DNA from: Magnolia sinica
Taxonomy: Eukaryota; Streptophyta; Magnoliopsida; Magnoliales; Magnoliaceae
Direction: 5' to 3'
Assembly (NCBI RefSeq): GCF_029962835.1
Contig: NC_080578.1
Coordinates: 102,341,759-102,405,758 of the forward strand
Length of the DNA: 64,000 nucleotides
The notes below the pieces were generated by a model. It searched no databases, had not been told where the DNA came from, and saw only the letters and a list, made by a program, of their open reading frames with translations. Made by a program: the position numbers and the translations under genes. This document shows, in pieces, positions 61,069 through 64,000 of the stretch; within the stretch, counting starts at the first letter, position 1, and each line of letters starts with the position of its first letter.

Positions 61069-63222
61069 CCTTTAAAAATCATTTTGGCTGTTATAGGGCT
61101 GTAACAACCATGACGGCCATATAGTAACGACCATAAGGCTAGCTGTTATGGTCACTGTTACCATTATTGAATACCTTGGCCACACAATGCAACGACTTGT
61201 TCACCTCCTACAAGTCAGAAAATTTTGGTGTTGTTCATAGTGAGCCAGATTATAAGCTTTTCTCAAGTCAACACTTGCTTGAAGATCACCTTCTCGTGTG
61301 TACAAGAACCTTCCATTTACTTGAGAAGAAAAATAAGATCTCTTACTCTGTTAAAGATTACACTTTGCTTTTTAGAATTTAGGGATCTATTTATTTTTCT
61401 CTTTCTCACTCATAAAAGGAATAACTAAAGTATTGTATAGACCATTACGCTCCCGTAGCACATAACAGTGTCCATCGTTACCCTTTTTGTACACCACGAG
61501 TACAAACCTCAGCATACATCATACTATGCACAATTGATGCATGAGGAGTTTTCTTCATTTCCTTCTTCTCACTTGAAGGGCTTTGATTAAGACTGAACTT
61601 GAAATGGGTTGCAGGTGTTGCAACTGGCTTTGTATTCTTTGTGTGAAAATGATCTTACTTCTTGATATACTTCTCTTGCAACAAGTTGTATCACTTAACG
61701 GGCCCTACCATTACCGTTATGGCTGTACGTAACTGTTTTTGAATACCTGGAGAAATATAGCCGAGTAGACTCACCTAACAAAATTTGCCCACTGTCGTTG
61801 TAAGTCTTTCTTGTGTCCAGCTTTAGAATGTTGCCTTGGAAACCTGATGGCGATGTTGGATTTTTATTGTCTTCAGTGGCAACTGGCACATCCATGATTT
61901 GCACCACCAACAGGGCCAAACTAGGGAGGTGAAGTTGGCTTCTTTTTTACCTTTTGACTCTTAATTCCAGAACCTCAATCCCGATCTTATGATCTCCCCA
62001 TAACTTCATAAATATAATTTGCCCAACTGATTAGCTTTAGCAGGCAGTGCAATCTTTAAGTCATTGAGAACATTAGAGACCTATGTTTATAAAGAGATCA
62101 TTTTCCAACTGCTGATGGTTCTCTGGACCTTTGGGAGGAAGAGATAGCAATTCCATCTAGGCAAGGAGCTGCTCTGGACCTTTGGGAGGAAGAGATGGCA
62201 ATTCCATCCAGCCAAGGAGCTTCTATCTCCCTCAATAGAACTCAAGAGGACTAATAACTCTGATAATATAAATTGTTAATTGTCATTTTGCTTGCTAGAG
62301 ATGCTGCATTATGTTTTGTAGTCAGCATTTGGTACCGGAAACTTAAATACTCTCATCCATCTATCTTATTATTTTTATTTTTTTTTGAAAGGTTACTCTC
62401 ATCAGTCTATCAGGTAAAAACAAAAAAAAAAAAACAAAAAACAGCAGTCTATACACAGGTTCCATGTTTCCTACAACTTGGATCTCTTCTTCAGTTGACA
62501 TGAGTTTCAAATTTTCCTGGGGCAGCATGATGTTTGATATATGAATTAAATACGTTTCTTGTGCATCTTTTTCTTTCTACTAGACTACGGTGTGTTTGGC
62601 ACTTGGCAACTCATCCACCATATTCAAGGAATACATGCATGTCTATCTACAGTTTGCACCCGCAAATTGTGGACCCAACTGTAGATGCTGCATAACCCAA
62701 ATCATGTTGATCTGACTGACCATTACTGTCCAACTGATATCCGTTCGTTGTATAGTAAAAAAGAAGATGGTCAGTGGTCCAAATCCAACGGGCTAAAATT
62801 CAAGTGGTTAAGATCATTTGATTGGTGTGATTTCCATGCTTCCTCTAACCACAGTTGCATTGACAACTAGGAAATTCTGTAGTGATGTCCATGTGTGCTG
62901 CCATTTCTTAATTATCCTATTCTTTTTCTCGTCAGTAGTTCTTATGTGGGATTCAACCATGACAGTTCTCTATTTTCACCATTGGATAACTCGATTAGAC
63001 ATTTTTTAAATTTAGGTATTCATAAAAAATCTTTCCATTTAAGGGTACTGATATTTTGTAGATATGCAGGCGGTAGGGTACTGACATGGGGGAGAGGCAA
63101 CTGTGGTCAGCTTGGTCATGGAGATCTGCTGAACAGCTTAAAACCAAAGCTTGTAGAGTTCTTCAAAAACATTGTTATATGCCATGTTTCTGCTGGATGG
63201 AATCACTCTGGATTTGTTTCAG
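57778..63222 (+). CDS. RCC1-repeat protein, UVR8-like family (first two exons; continues past the window)
   Basis: Exon 1 is 57,778-58,006 (76 codons plus one base) and exon 2 is 63,070-63,222, with GT-AG borders and matching phase. Exon 2 ends in phase 1 at a donor, and no further exon is seen to 64,000. The visible 127 residues are an acidic N-terminus (run of Glu at 16-23), a first RCC1 blade (VWSWGAGTDGQLGTG, 25-39, to CGGAHAIAL), and a second blade that spans the splice (GGRVLTWGRGNCGQLGHGD to VSAGWNHSGFV). RCC1 blades normally number seven and build a beta-propeller; members include the UV-B receptor UVR8 and organelle splicing factors, so the exact role is open. The start codon is the first ATG in frame; the (GAA)n run encoding the acidic stretch is a length-variable microsatellite. 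A TATA-like AATATAAATTAA lies near 57,657. Confidence 0.85.
58157..58665. repeat. Cluster of GTAAGTSACTTACAG palindromic repeats (first block)
   Basis: 58,157-58,386 looks like a MITE, with left end GGGTCGTTTGGATGTCTG and right end reading back as GGGGTCACTTCGATGCCTG. It is followed by further units of CTGTAAGTCACTTACAGGT to 58,665. All lie in intron 1 of the RCC1 gene. Confidence 0.6.
58770..59052. repeat. GTGGGCC foldback copy
   Basis: CATGGTGGGCCATT...GTGTGGCCCACC...ATTATGGTGGGCCCCA with the family interior words TTTGGATATACCTCATG and AAAATGAGCTAGCAAAACTG. Confidence 0.6.
59205..59236. repeat. (GA)n microsatellite
   Basis: About 15 GA units in intron 1 of the RCC1 gene. Confidence 0.95.
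59320..59530. repeat. Cluster of GTAAGTSACTTACAG palindromic repeats (second block)
   Basis: CTATAAGTCACTTATAGGG, CCTATAAGTGACTTACAGG and TTGTAAGTCACTTCCC, ending in GCATCCAAACAGGCCCTAAG. This right end is the mirror of the left end at 58,157, so the two blocks may be the arms of one larger element into which other repeats have landed. Confidence 0.55.
59540..59939. other. Intron sequence with a copia-type primer-site look-alike
   Basis: Runs of GAGGTGGG-type words, then AATATCAGAGCGGGAGG and CGCGTTCGAGAC near 59,866-59,900. The first resembles a copia tRNA-Met primer site, the second a tRNA B box. No further structure supports a SINE or tRNA. Confidence 0.35.
59940..61400 (+). mobile_element. 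Ty1/copia relic in intron 1 of the RCC1 gene
   Basis: LTR-like sequence (GAGAGGGTTTTCCATGTAAA) ends near 60,222 and is followed at once by TATCAGAGCCATGG, the usual copia primer site for initiator tRNA-Met. A degenerate gag-like region (60,240-60,760) and a trace of the protease start (DMDWFIGSRASYH, about 60,809-60,847) follow. An unrelated repeat (60,866-61,180) lies inside it. It is heavily decayed, with many breaks, and no reverse transcriptase is seen. Sense orientation with the host gene. Confidence 0.6.
60866..61180. repeat. GTTACGG-type dispersed repeat inserted in the copia relic
   Basis: GGTATTGAAAACAGGTACA on the left is answered by TGTTACCATTATTGAATACC on the right (inverted ends). 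The interior has alternating CCATTATG/GGCTGTAACAACC words and a (TA)n tract (61,030-61,067). Related to 30,428-30,720, with another scrap at 61,699-61,752. Confidence 0.6.
62121..62222. repeat. Two copies of a 51-bp unit
   Basis: CTCTGGACCTTTGGGAGG begins at 62,121 and 62,172. Copies differ at about four bases. Confidence 0.9.
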
Positions 63223-63424
63223 GTCTGTTCAGGCCCCAAAAATAAAGGTTTCTTATTGATAAATCAAGCACAACCCTTTCTTAATACCATCTTGTAGTGA
63301 CATTATATTCAAGTTTGCATCAATGTTCAATGGTGTGTGGAGAATAGCAGTTGCTACATTAGATTTTTGAATGCCATACTGGTTTTTACAATTTTTATAT
63401 TTGATATTGGTTATGGGAGATTTG

Positions 63425-63775
63425 CTAAGCCCAACGTGTGTACAATTAAAGCTCATGTACACATCACACATGCCAGCATGGCATGATAGGTCTGGGATCC
63501 AATCCATCCATCAGAATGGCACCACTATATTGGTGCCCTAGGTTGAGAATCAGGTTGATCCAGTTTACAAAACAAATATATGGCTCTGAAAAACTTGGCT
63601 GAAGTTTTCTAGCCTATCCTCCTATTTCCAATATTGGGCGCCCATATATTGACTGGACCAGATTTTATGGTTGAGAAAATGTGTATGAGGTTGGACCAAA
63701 CTGATGGATGGATTGGATCTCACAAGTATGTGCCATGCTGGCATATTTTTACACAAGCTTTATTGCACACATGTT
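63425..63775. repeat. Foldback MITE in intron 2 of the RCC1 gene
   Basis: CATGCCAGCATGGCATGA and GATCCAATCCATCCATCAG on the left are answered by CTGATGGATGGATTGGATC and GTGCCATGCTGGCAT on the right. About 350 bp, non-coding. Confidence 0.7.
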
Positions 63776-64000
63776 TTTTTTTTTTCGCACACCCCCTCAC
63801 ACCCACACACACCACAATGGGTACTCAAACCCATGACATTAGTGTTGAAACTCTTTAGAGTCTACCACTAAGCCATGAGTAGGGACCTGAAACACGTGTT
63901 GTTGGCAAAGCTCTTGGTTATGGTACATTACCACTGGGGCCTATGGTTCTCCAGTGAATTTTAGAGGAATGATATTGACTCAATGATCTGTATAGTATCC

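Noticed and set aside
62895-63069. Extension of RCC1 exon 2 upstream to 62,895
   Set aside because: The frame is open, but the AG at 63,068-63,069 restores the RCC1 blade in phase with exon 1, and the upstream residues do not fit the family.

Overview
This window is nuclear DNA from a flowering plant. The evidence is four intron-bearing or plant-specific genes (a CC-NBS-LRR immune receptor, a USP-kinase-U-box protein, an extensin-like wall protein and an RCC1/UVR8-like protein) set in a dense bed of plant transposable elements. Introns are long (up to about 5 kb) and full of repeats. Many small foldback elements carry GTGGGCCC-type sequence, which I associate from memory with magnoliids. That placement is only a suspicion and was not tested.

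Layout. 1-9,601: an Athila-clade Ty3/gypsy LTR retrotransposon on the minus strand, its outer 3' LTR cut by the window edge. 9,602-16,670: nested debris, comprising a chromovirus-type LTR piece, two L1-like LINE fragments, a copia-LTR-like repeat holding a 98-bp AT tract, and a CACTA-like end. The second LINE (13,470-16,655) has a perfect 15-bp target-site duplication. 16,890-23,400: a minisatellite district built from a 21-bp unit. It has one array in one orientation (17,640-17,860) and two in the other (18,030-18,830 and 20,602-22,015), with foldback elements between and around them. 24,097-26,976: an intact single-exon NLR. 27,000-29,500: AT-rich flank plus foldbacks. 29,625-43,611: a nine-exon U-box kinase gene with introns loaded with MITEs, a LINE tail and ATATCG-rich repeats. 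43,612-52,240: gene-poor, with several MITEs. 52,241-52,744: a small intronless extensin-like gene. 52,745-57,777: gene-poor. 57,778 to beyond the right edge: the first two exons of an RCC1-repeat gene; its 5-kb first intron holds a copia relic and a cluster of palindromic repeats.

The four genes do not form an operon or obvious pathway. The NLR senses pathogen effectors. The U-box kinase is probably a cytoplasmic ubiquitin ligase of the RLCK-IX/PUB type. The extensin-like protein is predicted to be wall-bound and GPI-anchored. The RCC1 gene encodes a beta-propeller protein. No tRNA, rRNA or CRISPR array was recognised. The most unusual structure is the 21-bp minisatellite system with inverted arrays, a 136-bp higher-order period and multi-frame openness.
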